From the NCBI GenBank assembly GCA_947476855.1, contig CANJSR010000121.1, positions 1-11,763 on the forward strand: 11,763 bases of DNA, written 5' to 3'. The translations under genes and the position numbers were made by a program. This DNA comes from Acetobacteraceae bacterium (GTDB taxonomy: Bacteria; Pseudomonadota; Alphaproteobacteria; Acetobacterales; Acetobacteraceae). The notes under the pieces were generated by a model that worked only from the letters and a program-made list of their open reading frames with translations, was not told where the DNA came from and did not search any database. Positions 1 through 7,365 of the stretch are shown piece after piece; within the stretch, counting starts at the first letter, position 1; every line of letters begins with the position of its first letter.

Positions 1-2265
1 AACGGTATCGACGCCGTGGTGCTGGACGTGCAGCGCCAGCCGGGCGCCAACATCGTGGGCACGGTGGAGGCGATCAAGGAAAACCTGCCGCGCATGCGCC
101 AGGCCTTGCCGAACGGCATCAACCTCCAGATCGTCGCCGACCGGACCGAGACGATCCGCGCCTCTGTGGCGGAGGTGCAGTACACGCTGGCCCTGGCGAT
201 CGTGCTCGTGGTGGGGGTGATCTTCCTGTTCCTGCGTTCGCCTCGTGCGACGTTCATTCCGGCTTTGGCGCTGCCGATCTCCCTGATCGGGACGTTCGGG
301 GTGATGCATCTGCTGGGCTTCGCGCTCGACAATCTGTCCCTGATGGCGCTGACCGTGGCGACCGGGTTCGTCGTCGATGACGCGATCGTGATGATCGAGA
401 ATGTGGTCCGTCACATCGAAAAGGGTGTCCGGCCGTTGGAGGCGGCGTATCGCGGGGCGGCGGAGATCGGGTTCACCATCATCTCCCTGACCGTCTCGCT
501 GATCGCGGTGTTCATCCCTCTGCTTTTCATGACCGGCGTCGTCGGGCGCCTGTTCCATGAGTTCGCGGTGACCTTATCGGTCGCGGTGATCGTCTCGGCC
601 GTCGTGTCGCTGACCCTGACGCCGATGATGTGCGGGCGGATGCTGCGTCCGGCGCATGAGGAACGGCCCGGTCGCTTCGCGCGCTGGACCGAGGCGGGGT
701 TCGAGTACGTGCTGGACGCCTACCGCGCCAGCCTGCGCTGGAGCTTCCGGCACGAGCGCCTGGTGCTGGTGATCGCGGTTGGGACGCTCGCTGGGACGGT
801 CGGGTTGTATCTGATCGTGCCCAAGGGGTTCATGCCGGTGCAGGACACCGGGATGGTGATCGCGGTGACCGAGGCGGAACAGAGCATCTCCATTCCCCGC
901 CTGGTGGAATTGCAGACCCGCGTCGCCGAACGCATCCAGGCCGATCCGGCGGTGACGGGCGTCGTGTCCTTCGTCGGCGCCGGCACGATCAACGCGACGC
1001 CGAATGCCGGGCGGCTGACGATCGCGCTGAAGCCGGTCGCCGAACGAGACGCCGCCAGCGTGGTGATCGCCCGTTTCAACGCCGCGATCGCCGATATCCC
1101 CGGCATCACCGCCTGGTTCCAGCCCGTGCAGGACATCCAAATCGGCACGCGCATGAGCCGCACGCAGTTCCAGTACACGCTGATGGACACCGACGCCGAC
1201 CGCCTCGCGCTGTGGGCGCCGCGGCTGCTGGAGCGGATGCGGGCCTTGCCGGAGCTGCGGAACGTCGCCTCCGACCAGCAGAATGACGGGTTCCGCACCC
1301 GGGTCGTCGTCGACCGGGCGCTGGCGATGCGGCTCGGGGTGTCGATGCAGGCGGTGCAGGACACGCTGTATGACAGTTTCGGCCAGCGCCAGGTCTCGAC
1401 CATCTTCGGCCAGGCCAACCAGTATCGCGTGGTGCTGGAAGCCGATCCGGACTGGCAGCGCGATCCGGCGGCCCTGCGGCTGCTGCGGGTGCCTGGTGCT
1501 GGGGGTGCTCAGGTGCCCCTGGCCGCGATCGCTCGGTTTGAACAGACGACGGCGCCGTTGGTCCTGACGCACCAGTCGCAGTTCCCCTCGGTGACGCTCA
1601 GCTTCGATGTCGATCGGTCGTCGTCGCTGAACAAGGCGATGGAGGCGATCGCGCGGGCCAGCGCCGACCTCGGCATGCCCGAGGCGATCATCGGCGGCTA
1701 TGCCGGCGACGCGGCCGAGTTCCAGAAGTCGCTTGCCGCCGAACCCTGGCTGATCCTGGCCGCGGTCATCGTGATCTATATCGTGCTGGGGGTGCTGTAC
1801 GAGAGCTGGATCCACCCGGTGACGATCCTGTCCACGCTGCCCTCCGCCGGGATCGGGGCGCTGCTGGCGCTTATGATCTGCGGGGCTGACCTGTCGCTGG
1901 TCGGGCTGGTCGGGATCGTGCTGCTGATGGGGATCGTGAAGAAGAACGCGATCATGATGGTGGATTTCGCGCTGGAGGCGGAGCGCGAGGGCGCGACCCC
2001 CGAGGACGCGATGCGCGAGGCCTGCCTGCTGCGGTTCCGCCCGATCATGATGACGACCCTGGCCGCTCTGCTGGGCGCGGTGCCGCTGGTGCTGGGGCAT
2101 GGGGCGGGGTCGGAGCTGCGCTGGCCGCTGGGAGTGACGATCATTGGCGGGCTGCTGCTGTCGCAGTTCCTGACGCTCTACACGACCCCGGCGATCTATC
2201 TGGCGTTCGATCGGGTCTGGCGCCGGATTGCGGGCCCGAGGATCCAGCCGGCGGCCGCTGAATGA
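1..2265 (+). CDS. mdtB: MdtB-type RND multidrug efflux transporter subunit (5' end missing)
   Basis: Inner-membrane proton-driven RND pump subunit. In E. coli, MdtB pairs with MdtC in one trimer and works with the adaptor MdtA and the outer-membrane channel TolC to export bile salts and novobiocin; the substrate here is unknown. The reading frame is open from base 1 (N-G-I-D-A before the first GTG at 16), so that GTG is internal. Roughly 290 N-terminal residues are off-window, judging from the ~1040-residue family length. Visible: the VQRQPGAN and DRT..IRASV stretches typical of MdtB, TM4 with the paired proton-relay aspartates (GFVVDDAIV, codons at 376-381), the second porter region, and TM10 with the conserved lysines (IVKKNAIMMVDF, about 1932-1967). 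Hydrophobic segments continue to the C-terminus, and the TGA is at 2263-2265. The next gene is its MdtC-type partner. Assignment as B rather than C rests on remembered similarity and gene order. Confidence 0.93.
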   Translation, partial: NGIDAVVLDVQRQPGANIVGTVEAIKENLPRMRQALPNGINLQIVADRTETIRASVAEVQYTLALAIVLVVGVIFLFLRSPRATFIPALALPISLIGTFGVMHLLGFALDNLSLMALTVATGFVVDDAIVMIENVVRHIEKGVRPLEAAYRGAAEIGFTIISLTVSLIAVFIPLLFMTGVVGRLFHEFAVTLSVAVIVSAVVSLTLTPMMCGRMLRPAHEERPGRFARWTEAGFEYVLDAYRASLRWSFRHERLVLVIAVGTLAGTVGLYLIVPKGFMPVQDTGMVIAVTEAEQSISIPRLVELQTRVAERIQADPAVTGVVSFVGAGTINATPNAGRLTIALKPVAERDAASVVIARFNAAIADIPGITAWFQPVQDIQIGTRMSRTQFQYTLMDTDADRLALWAPRLLERMRALPELRNVASDQQNDGFRTRVVVDRALAMRLGVSMQAVQDTLYDSFGQRQVSTIFGQANQYRVVLEADPDWQRDPAALRLLRVPGAGGAQVPLAAIARFEQTTAPLVLTHQSQFPSVTLSFDVDRSSSLNKAMEAIARASADLGMPEAIIGGYAGDAAEFQKSLAAEPWLILAAVIVIYIVLGVLYESWIHPVTILSTLPSAGIGALLALMICGADLSLVGLVGIVLLMGIVKKNAIMMVDFALEAEREGATPEDAMREACLLRFRPIMMTTLAALLGAVPLVLGHGAGSELRWPLGVTIIGGLLLSQFLTLYTTPAIYLAFDRVWRRIAGPRIQPAAAE

Positions 2266-2318
2266 GGGGGGGTGGACACCACGCCCGTCTCCCCGTGTCG
2301 TTGGGACAGAGAACGCTT

Positions 2319-2422
2319 CCCCCTCTCCCCTTGAGGGAGGGGGCCGGGGGGAGGGGTATCGCGGCACGGACTGGGGGGTATCGACCCCTCCCCCCGGCCC
2401 TCTCCCTCAAGGGGAGGGGGGG
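2319..2422. repeat. 39-bp inverted repeat between mdtB and mdtC (palindromic intergenic repeat)
   Basis: Arms 2319-2357 and 2384-2422 are reverse complements at 37 of 39 positions, separated by a 26-base loop. Each arm is itself partly self-complementary around the core CTCCCCTTGAGGGAG, so the RNA could form one long stem or several smaller hairpins. The sequence is almost all C/T on one side and G/A on the other. It resembles the many GC-rich palindromic intergenic repeats of proteobacterial genomes, whose chance translations give strings such as PPPLEGEGRGEG. It fills the 191-bp gap between the two pump genes and probably acts in the transcript as an attenuator or mRNA-stabilising structure, which is inference. 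There is no T-tract after it, so a simple strong terminator is unlikely. Confidence 0.85.
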
Positions 2423-2456
2423 AGTCTGTGCATCTTCCCCCTCCGCACCCTGACCG

Positions 2457-5400
2457 ATGGAGATCTCCACCCCCTTCATAGCTCGGCCCGTCGCCACCAT
2501 GCTGCTGGCGTTCGGCCTGCTGCTGTCCGGGGTCGTCGCCTACTGGTTCCTGCCGATCTCGGCCCTGCCGCGCGTCGACATTCCGACCATCGTCGTCATG
2601 GCCAGCCGGCCGGGGGCGGACCCGGACACGATGGCGGCCTCGGTCGCCTCCCCGCTCGAGCGGCGCCTCGGGGAGATCGCGGGCGTGACCGAGATCACCT
2701 CGACCTCCTCGATCGGCAACACCTCGATCGTCATCCAGTTCGACATCGACCGCGACATCGATGGGGCCGCGGCCGATGTGATGGCGGCAATCAACGCGGC
2801 CACCGCCGACCTGCCATCCGACCTGCCGCGCCGGCCCTATTACCGGAAGTTCAACCCGGCCGCCGCGCCCATCATGGCGCTCGCGCTGTCGTCCGAGACA
2901 CTGTCCACCGCGCAGATCTACGACGCCGTCGACACCGTCCTGGCACAGCGGCTGGCGCAGGTGCCAGGCGTCTCCCAGATCACCGTCAATGGGGCGGAGA
3001 AACCGGCGGTCCGCATCCAGCTCGATCCCGTGCGGCTCTCGGCTGTCCGGATGTCGGGCCAGGATGTCTACACCGCCGTGCGCGCCGCCAATGTCATGGG
3101 CGCGACCGGATCCTTCCAGGGGGACACGACCGCCGAGACCGTCACGCTCAATCACCAGATGACCAGCGCGGCCGAATTCGAGGACCTGGTGATCCGCGCC
3201 CCGCGGGGTGGCGGCGTGGTCCGGCTGTCCGATGTCGCGACCGTGGTCGACGGCGTGGCCAACAGCCGGCTGTCGGCCTGGAACGGTTCCAACCCCGCGA
3301 TCCTGCTGACGATCACCAAGGACATGGACGCCAACGTCATCGAGACGGTGGACACCATCAAGAGCCTGCTGCCGCAACTGCTCACCTGGATGCCCGCCGG
3401 GATCGACGTGGCGATGGTCGCCGACCGCACCGCGACCATCCGGGCCAATGTCGCCGACATCCAGTTCACCATGATGATCTCGGTCGCCCTGGTCGTGCTG
3501 GTCGTGGCGCTGTTCATGCGCCGCCTGGTGCCCACCATCGCCGCCGTCGTCACCGTGCCGCTGGCGCTGTGCGGCACGCTCGCGGGGATGTGGTTCTTCG
3601 ACTACACGATCAACAACTTCTCCCTGATGGCGCTGACCATCGCGGTCGGCTTCGTCGTCGACGACGCGATCGTGATGATCGAGAACATCGTCCGCCATAT
3701 CGAGCGTGGCTCGCCCCCCTTGCGCGCCGCGATCGAGGGCGCCCGCCAGATCGGCTTCACCGTCGTCTCGATCAGCATCTCCCTGGTCGCGGTGTTCATT
3801 CCGCTGATCTTCATGGGCGGCGTCATCGGGCGGCTGTTCCATGAATTCGCCCTGACCCTGACGCTGGCGATCGGGATCTCGGCCGTCGTCTCCCTGACCC
3901 TGACGCCCATGCTGTGCGGGCGGTTCATGCGACCCACCGACATCCATGCGCCGCGCGGCCTGTTCTGGCGCGGGTTGGAGGCGATGCAGCGCGGCATGCG
4001 GCGGTTCTACGCGGTCACATTGGGCTGGGCGCTGTCGCACCAGGGGCTGATGCTGCTGCTCACGCTGCTGATCCTGGCGGTGACTGTGCGGCTGTACATG
4101 GTCGTGCCGAAAGGGTTCCTGCCGATCCAGGACACCGGCATCATCACCGGCTCGACCCTGGCCGACCCCAACATCTCCTTCCAGACGATGGAGACGCGCC
4201 AGCGCGCGGTGATCGCCGTCATCCAGCGCGACCCCGCGGTCGCCCATGTCACCTCCACCGTCGGGGTCAGCAGCGGGTGGAGCGCGATGAACCGCGCCAG
4301 CCTGACTGTCACGCTCAAGCCACTGGCGGAGCGGAAGGAATCCTCCGAGGCGGTGATCGCTCGGCTGCGTCCGCAACTGTTCCGAGTCCTGGGCATCCAG
4401 ACCTTCCTGGTCTCGGCGCAGGATCTGCGTGGCGGCGGGCGGACCGGCGGGTCGCAGTTCCAGTACGCGCTGATCAGCCAGGACCTGGAGGCGTTGCGGA
4501 CCTGGACGGCCGCGTTGCAGGACCGGCTGCGCCAGACCGCGGGCCTGGCCGACGTCACCTCCGACCAGGACCGCGCCGGCCCGCAGGTGAAGGTGGTGAT
4601 CGACCGCGACGCCGCCGCGCGCCTGGGCGTGCGGGTGATGGATATCGACCTGGCGCTGAACAATGCCTTCGCCCAGCGCCAGGTCTCGATCATCTACGCC
4701 CAGCGCAACCAGTACCGCGCGGTGCTGGAGATCGATCCGGCCCTGCAGACCGACCCGACCGCGCTCGACCGGGTCTATGTCGGCGCCTCCGGCGGGCGGC
4801 AGGTCGCGCTGTCCACGGTTGCGCGGTTCGAGCGTGGGTACGCGCCGCTCGCCGTGCGCCATCAGGGCCAGTTGCCGGCCTCCACCATCAGCTTCAACCT
4901 GGCGCCGGGCACATCGCTGGGCGATGCCACGCAACTGGTCGAGACCGCGGTGCGGGAGATGCGGATGCCCGACAGCGTCCGCGGGGAGTTCGCCGGCAAC
5001 GCCCGCATGCTGGCCGGTTCGCCCATGAGTTCCCCGGTCCTGCTGCTGGCGGCCGTCTTCTCGATCTATATCGTCCTGGGCGTGCTGTATGAGAGCCTGC
5101 TGCACCCGCTGACGATCCTCTCGACCCTGCCTTCGGCCGGGCTGGGGGCGCTGCTGGCGCTGTGGGCGACCGGCACGGAACTGACCCTGATGGCGATGAT
5201 CGGGATCATTCTGTTGATGGGGATCGTGAAGAAGAACGCGATCATGATGGTGGATTTCGCGCTGGAGGCGGAGCGGGAACGCGGCCTGTCCCCCTTCGCC
5301 GCGATCCATGAGGCCTGCCTGGAACGCTTCCGCCCCATCATGATGACCACCATGGCGGCCCTTCTCGGTGCCGTCCCACTCGCTCTCGGCTCGGGCACGG

Positions 5401-5558
5401 GGTCGGAGTTCCGGGTCCCCCTCGGCATCTCCATCATCGGCGGGCTGGTCGTGTCCCAGGTGCTGACGCTGTACACGACCCCGGTGATCTATCTGGCGCT
5501 GGAGCGGCTGGCCGGGCGACGGCGGCGCGCGATCCGCCACGAAGCACCCGCCGAATAG
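2457..5558 (+). CDS. mdtC: MdtC-type RND multidrug efflux transporter subunit
   Basis: Complete 1033-residue RND transporter, the partner of the upstream MdtB-type protein in a probable MdtABC-like tripartite drug pump in the inner membrane. The N-terminus (STPFIARPVATMLL) matches the usual RND start, with TM1 at about residues 8-30, which supports the ATG at 2457 although no clear Shine-Dalgarno precedes it. Order: porter region, central TM block with the proton-relay pair D402-D403 (GFVVDDAIV), second porter region with AQRQVS and NQYRAVLE family stretches, then the second TM block with K925-K926 (IVKKN; K926 aligns with AcrB K940) and a C-terminal TLYTTPVIYL helix. Length matches E. coli MdtC (1025). 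A 61-bp tract is identical to mdtB (1925-1985 and 5215-5275). No efflux or regulatory gene follows. The stop lies one base from the stop of the convergent SRPBCC gene. Confidence 0.95.
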   Translation: MEISTPFIARPVATMLLAFGLLLSGVVAYWFLPISALPRVDIPTIVVMASRPGADPDTMAASVASPLERRLGEIAGVTEITSTSSIGNTSIVIQFDIDRDIDGAAADVMAAINAATADLPSDLPRRPYYRKFNPAAAPIMALALSSETLSTAQIYDAVDTVLAQRLAQVPGVSQITVNGAEKPAVRIQLDPVRLSAVRMSGQDVYTAVRAANVMGATGSFQGDTTAETVTLNHQMTSAAEFEDLVIRAPRGGGVVRLSDVATVVDGVANSRLSAWNGSNPAILLTITKDMDANVIETVDTIKSLLPQLLTWMPAGIDVAMVADRTATIRANVADIQFTMMISVALVVLVVALFMRRLVPTIAAVVTVPLALCGTLAGMWFFDYTINNFSLMALTIAVGFVVDDAIVMIENIVRHIERGSPPLRAAIEGARQIGFTVVSISISLVAVFIPLIFMGGVIGRLFHEFALTLTLAIGISAVVSLTLTPMLCGRFMRPTDIHAPRGLFWRGLEAMQRGMRRFYAVTLGWALSHQGLMLLLTLLILAVTVRLYMVVPKGFLPIQDTGIITGSTLADPNISFQTMETRQRAVIAVIQRDPAVAHVTSTVGVSSGWSAMNRASLTVTLKPLAERKESSEAVIARLRPQLFRVLGIQTFLVSAQDLRGGGRTGGSQFQYALISQDLEALRTWTAALQDRLRQTAGLADVTSDQDRAGPQVKVVIDRDAAARLGVRVMDIDLALNNAFAQRQVSIIYAQRNQYRAVLEIDPALQTDPTALDRVYVGASGGRQVALSTVARFERGYAPLAVRHQGQLPASTISFNLAPGTSLGDATQLVETAVREMRMPDSVRGEFAGNARMLAGSPMSSPVLLLAAVFSIYIVLGVLYESLLHPLTILSTLPSAGLGALLALWATGTELTLMAMIGIILLMGIVKKNAIMMVDFALEAERERGLSPFAAIHEACLERFRPIMMTTMAALLGAVPLALGSGTGSEFRVPLGISIIGGLVVSQVLTLYTTPVIYLALERLAGRRRRAIRHEAPAE

Positions 5559-5559
5559 C

Positions 5560-6252
5560 CTACCAGTTCGTCGTTGGCCGCCTGGCCGGCTTCAACGGCA
5601 CCGCCAGCTTGGGCGCCGAGGCCAGCGTGGCGGAAGGCTTCTGCGCGGCAGACGGACCTGCCGCCGGCGGGGCGGCCTGTGGTTCGGCGGGGGCCGCGGG
5701 CGGGGGGGCAACGGGCGGCACCGCCACCGATGGGATGGCAGCCGGTTCGGCAAGGGCCGGCCCGGGTCCCGCGGCCTCCGCCGGCGGTTCGGCCGGGCGG
5801 GCCGCGGCCATGCCCCGATGCGGGCTGTTCTCCACCAGGGCCTTCAGCGCTTCCAGGTCACCGATCACCGAGCGGCGCAGGCGGCGGTACACCAGCGGGC
5901 TCAGCAGCCGCGGCAGGCCGGTCAGCGCCACCCGGATGCGCATGCGGACCAGTGTCCCCTCGGGGATGCTTTCCAGGTCCTGGCGTATCCACAGCTTGTA
6001 GGGTTCATCCGACTCGAATTCGACGAAGCGACCGGGCTCGCGGCTGGTTTCCCGCATCCAGACCACGACGTCGCGCAGCAGGAATCGGATCAGCCGGGGT
6101 TGATCCGCGCCATTCTGGGGCTCCACATCCTCGGGGTCGACCGAGCGCAGCGTCTCCATCCAGGATTCGTCGTAGCGCGGGTCGAAGATCACCGCCGCGA
6201 CCTCCCGTCGCGGGCGACGCACCGTGATGCCGGGACGGATTTCCAGTGTCAT
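5560..6252 (-). CDS. SRPBCC-family (START-like) protein with Pro/Ala-rich C-terminal tail
   Basis: A 230-residue protein of the SRPBCC/polyketide cyclase-dehydrase superfamily, which fold into a helix-grip cavity that binds hydrophobic ligands; no specific ligand can be named. Residues 1-145 show the family layout: an early strand (TLEIRPGITV), an RPRREVAAVIFDP helix followed by W31, central strands (YKLWIR, TLVRMRIRVAL), and a long C-terminal helix with many arginines that ends in LEALKALVENS. Residues 146-230 are a low-complexity tail of Pro, Ala, Glu and Lys ending PTTNW, probably disordered. No signal peptide or clear membrane span is seen. I chose the ATG at 6250-6252, which has GGAGG (6264-6268) 11 bases upstream. 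A GTG at 6289-6291 would add 13 residues but has no visible ribosome binding site. The gene is transcribed divergently from the SMP-30 gene. Confidence 0.8.
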   Translation of the reverse strand: MTLEIRPGITVRRPRREVAAVIFDPRYDESWMETLRSVDPEDVEPQNGADQPRLIRFLLRDVVVWMRETSREPGRFVEFESDEPYKLWIRQDLESIPEGTLVRMRIRVALTGLPRLLSPLVYRRLRRSVIGDLEALKALVENSPHRGMAAARPAEPPAEAAGPGPALAEPAAIPSVAVPPVAPPPAAPAEPQAAPPAAGPSAAQKPSATLASAPKLAVPLKPARRPTTNW

Positions 6253-6263
6253 CCAGACGAGTG

Positions 6264-6268
6264 CCTCC
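6264..6268 (-). promoter_or_regulatory. Shine-Dalgarno deciding the SRPBCC start
   Basis: GGAGG on the minus strand, 11 bases before the ATG at 6252. This is slightly long spacing, but it is the only good site and favours that ATG over the GTG at 6291. Confidence 0.5.
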
Positions 6269-6336
6269 GTTCGAATGCCGCCGCGTGCCACAGCTAGCGG
6301 TGAAGCGGCGGTGCTGGCAAGCGCGACCTTGGGGGT

Positions 6337-6364
6337 TTGACAGGACCCTGCGAAAGGGCACGAT
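6337..6364 (+). promoter_or_regulatory. Candidate sigma-70-type promoter for the SMP-30 gene
   Basis: A perfect TTGACA at 6337-6342 is followed after 16 bases by CACGAT (6359-6364), which keeps only the A2, A5 and T6 positions of TATAAT. It lies 45-72 bases upstream of the ATG at 6409, in the region between divergent genes. The -35 is convincing and the -10 is weak. A small hairpin (GGCGG/CCGCC, 6373-6387) sits between this site and the ribosome binding site. Confidence 0.4.
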
Positions 6365-6393
6365 CACGCCAGGGCGGCGGGACCGCCGATCAT

Positions 6394-6401
6394 GGGGAGG
6401 G
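6394..6401 (+). promoter_or_regulatory. Ribosome binding site deciding the SMP-30 start
   Basis: A purine-rich run GGGGAGGG ends 7 bases before the ATG at 6409. It fixes that start over the in-frame ATG at 6337, which would add 24 residues unlike the family and would overlap the promoter. Confidence 0.75.
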
Positions 6402-6408
6402 CGTAACG

Positions 6409-7275
6409 ATGGAAACACTGTCCGACATCCTGGAAACCACGGCGTTCGAGAAGGTCGCCGGCGGCTTCGTCTTTGCCGAGGGGCCGTTGTGGCATCCGGA
6501 CGGTTTCTTCTATTTCACCGATATCCGGGATTCGAAGCTGTACCGGATCACCCTCGGCCAGAAGCACGAGCTGGTGCGCGAAACCATCGGCGGCAACGGC
6601 ACGACCTTCGACCTGCAAGGCCGGCTGGTGATGTGCGAGGGCGAGGCCAAGCGCCTGACCCGCACCGAGCATGATGGAACCGTCACCGTCCTGGTCGACC
6701 GGTTCGAGGGCAAGCGGTTCAACCGCCCGAACGACGTGATCTGCTGCGCCAACGGGGACCTGCTGTTCACCGATCCCTCGCTGCGGGTGCCGGCGAAGGA
6801 CCGGGAACTCGATAACGCGTCGATCTATCGGCTGAAGCCGGATGGCTCGATCAGCGTGGTCGCGCATTTCGAGTATCCGAACGGCCTGGCGCTGTCCCCG
6901 GATGGGCGGACGCTGTACGCCGCCAACACGCGCTGGACGCAGTATATCCACGCGGTGGAGCTGGACGCTGCGGGCCGCGCGGTGCGCCGGCGGGTCTTCG
7001 CCGACATGTCGGCCGAGGGCACGAACGGCGTTCCGGACGGCATGAAGGTGGACCAGGCCGGGCGGGTGTTCTGCACCGGCACCAATGGCACCTGGGTCTA
7101 TGCCCCGGATGGCCGCCTGATCGGCGTGATCGAAACACCCGAGGTCTGCGCCAACGTCGCCTTCGGCGGACCCGACCTCCGGACGCTGATGTTCACGGCC
7201 AGCACGTCCGTCTACACGCTGCGGGTGAAGACGCCGGGCATGCCGCATCCCTGGTACGCGCTGCGCGGGAAATAG
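6409..7275 (+). CDS. SMP-30/gluconolactonase/LRE-family protein
   Basis: A 288-residue six-bladed beta-propeller of the SMP-30/gluconolactonase family: divalent-metal hydrolases that open sugar lactones or related esters. The physiological substrate cannot be told from sequence. Key positions are present: E24 in FAEGPLW, N108 in RPNDV, N158 in YPNGLALSPDG and D210 in VPDGMKVD. By analogy with human SMP30, E24, N158 and D210 should be the metal ligands and N108 should help bind substrate. Propeller-strand repeats such as NGDLLFTDP, DGRTLYAANT and AGRVFCTGTNG are clear. There is no signal peptide, so it is probably cytoplasmic. Length is normal for the family. The start is set by a strong ribosome binding site. 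hemH follows after 90 bp containing a hairpin; nothing links the two genes functionally. Confidence 0.9.
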   Translation: METLSDILETTAFEKVAGGFVFAEGPLWHPDGFFYFTDIRDSKLYRITLGQKHELVRETIGGNGTTFDLQGRLVMCEGEAKRLTRTEHDGTVTVLVDRFEGKRFNRPNDVICCANGDLLFTDPSLRVPAKDRELDNASIYRLKPDGSISVVAHFEYPNGLALSPDGRTLYAANTRWTQYIHAVELDAAGRAVRRRVFADMSAEGTNGVPDGMKVDQAGRVFCTGTNGTWVYAPDGRLIGVIETPEVCANVAFGGPDLRTLMFTASTSVYTLRVKTPGMPHPWYALRGK

Positions 7276-7283
7276 GGGCACGC

Positions 7284-7310
7284 GGGGGGAGGAAATCGGC
7301 TTCTCCCCCC
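7284..7310 (+). terminator. Hairpin after the SMP-30 gene, possible weak terminator
   Basis: GGGGGGAG (7284-7291) pairs perfectly with CTCCCCCC (7303-7310) around an 11-base loop, starting 9 bases after the SMP-30 stop. Only a short TTGT follows, so intrinsic termination would be inefficient; it could instead reduce read-through into hemH. The 90-bp gap 7276-7365 holds no gene and no strong promoter that I can see. Confidence 0.45.
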
Positions 7311-7365
7311 TTGTCCGATCCGCTTCCGCATCTGACCTATCGCTCTCCCATTCGGAAGGATCGCC

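Noticed and set aside
2196..5540. A very long open frame (1114 codons) on the minus strand opposite mdtC
   Set aside because: It is an antisense shadow typical of GC-rich genes. Its translation is rich in Arg, Gly, Asp, His and Gln with no family features, whereas the plus strand encodes a textbook RND transporter.
7311..7340. A possible hemH promoter (TTGTCC with ACCTAT 18 bases later)
   Set aside because: The -10 keeps only two consensus positions and nothing else supports it, so it is not listed as a feature.
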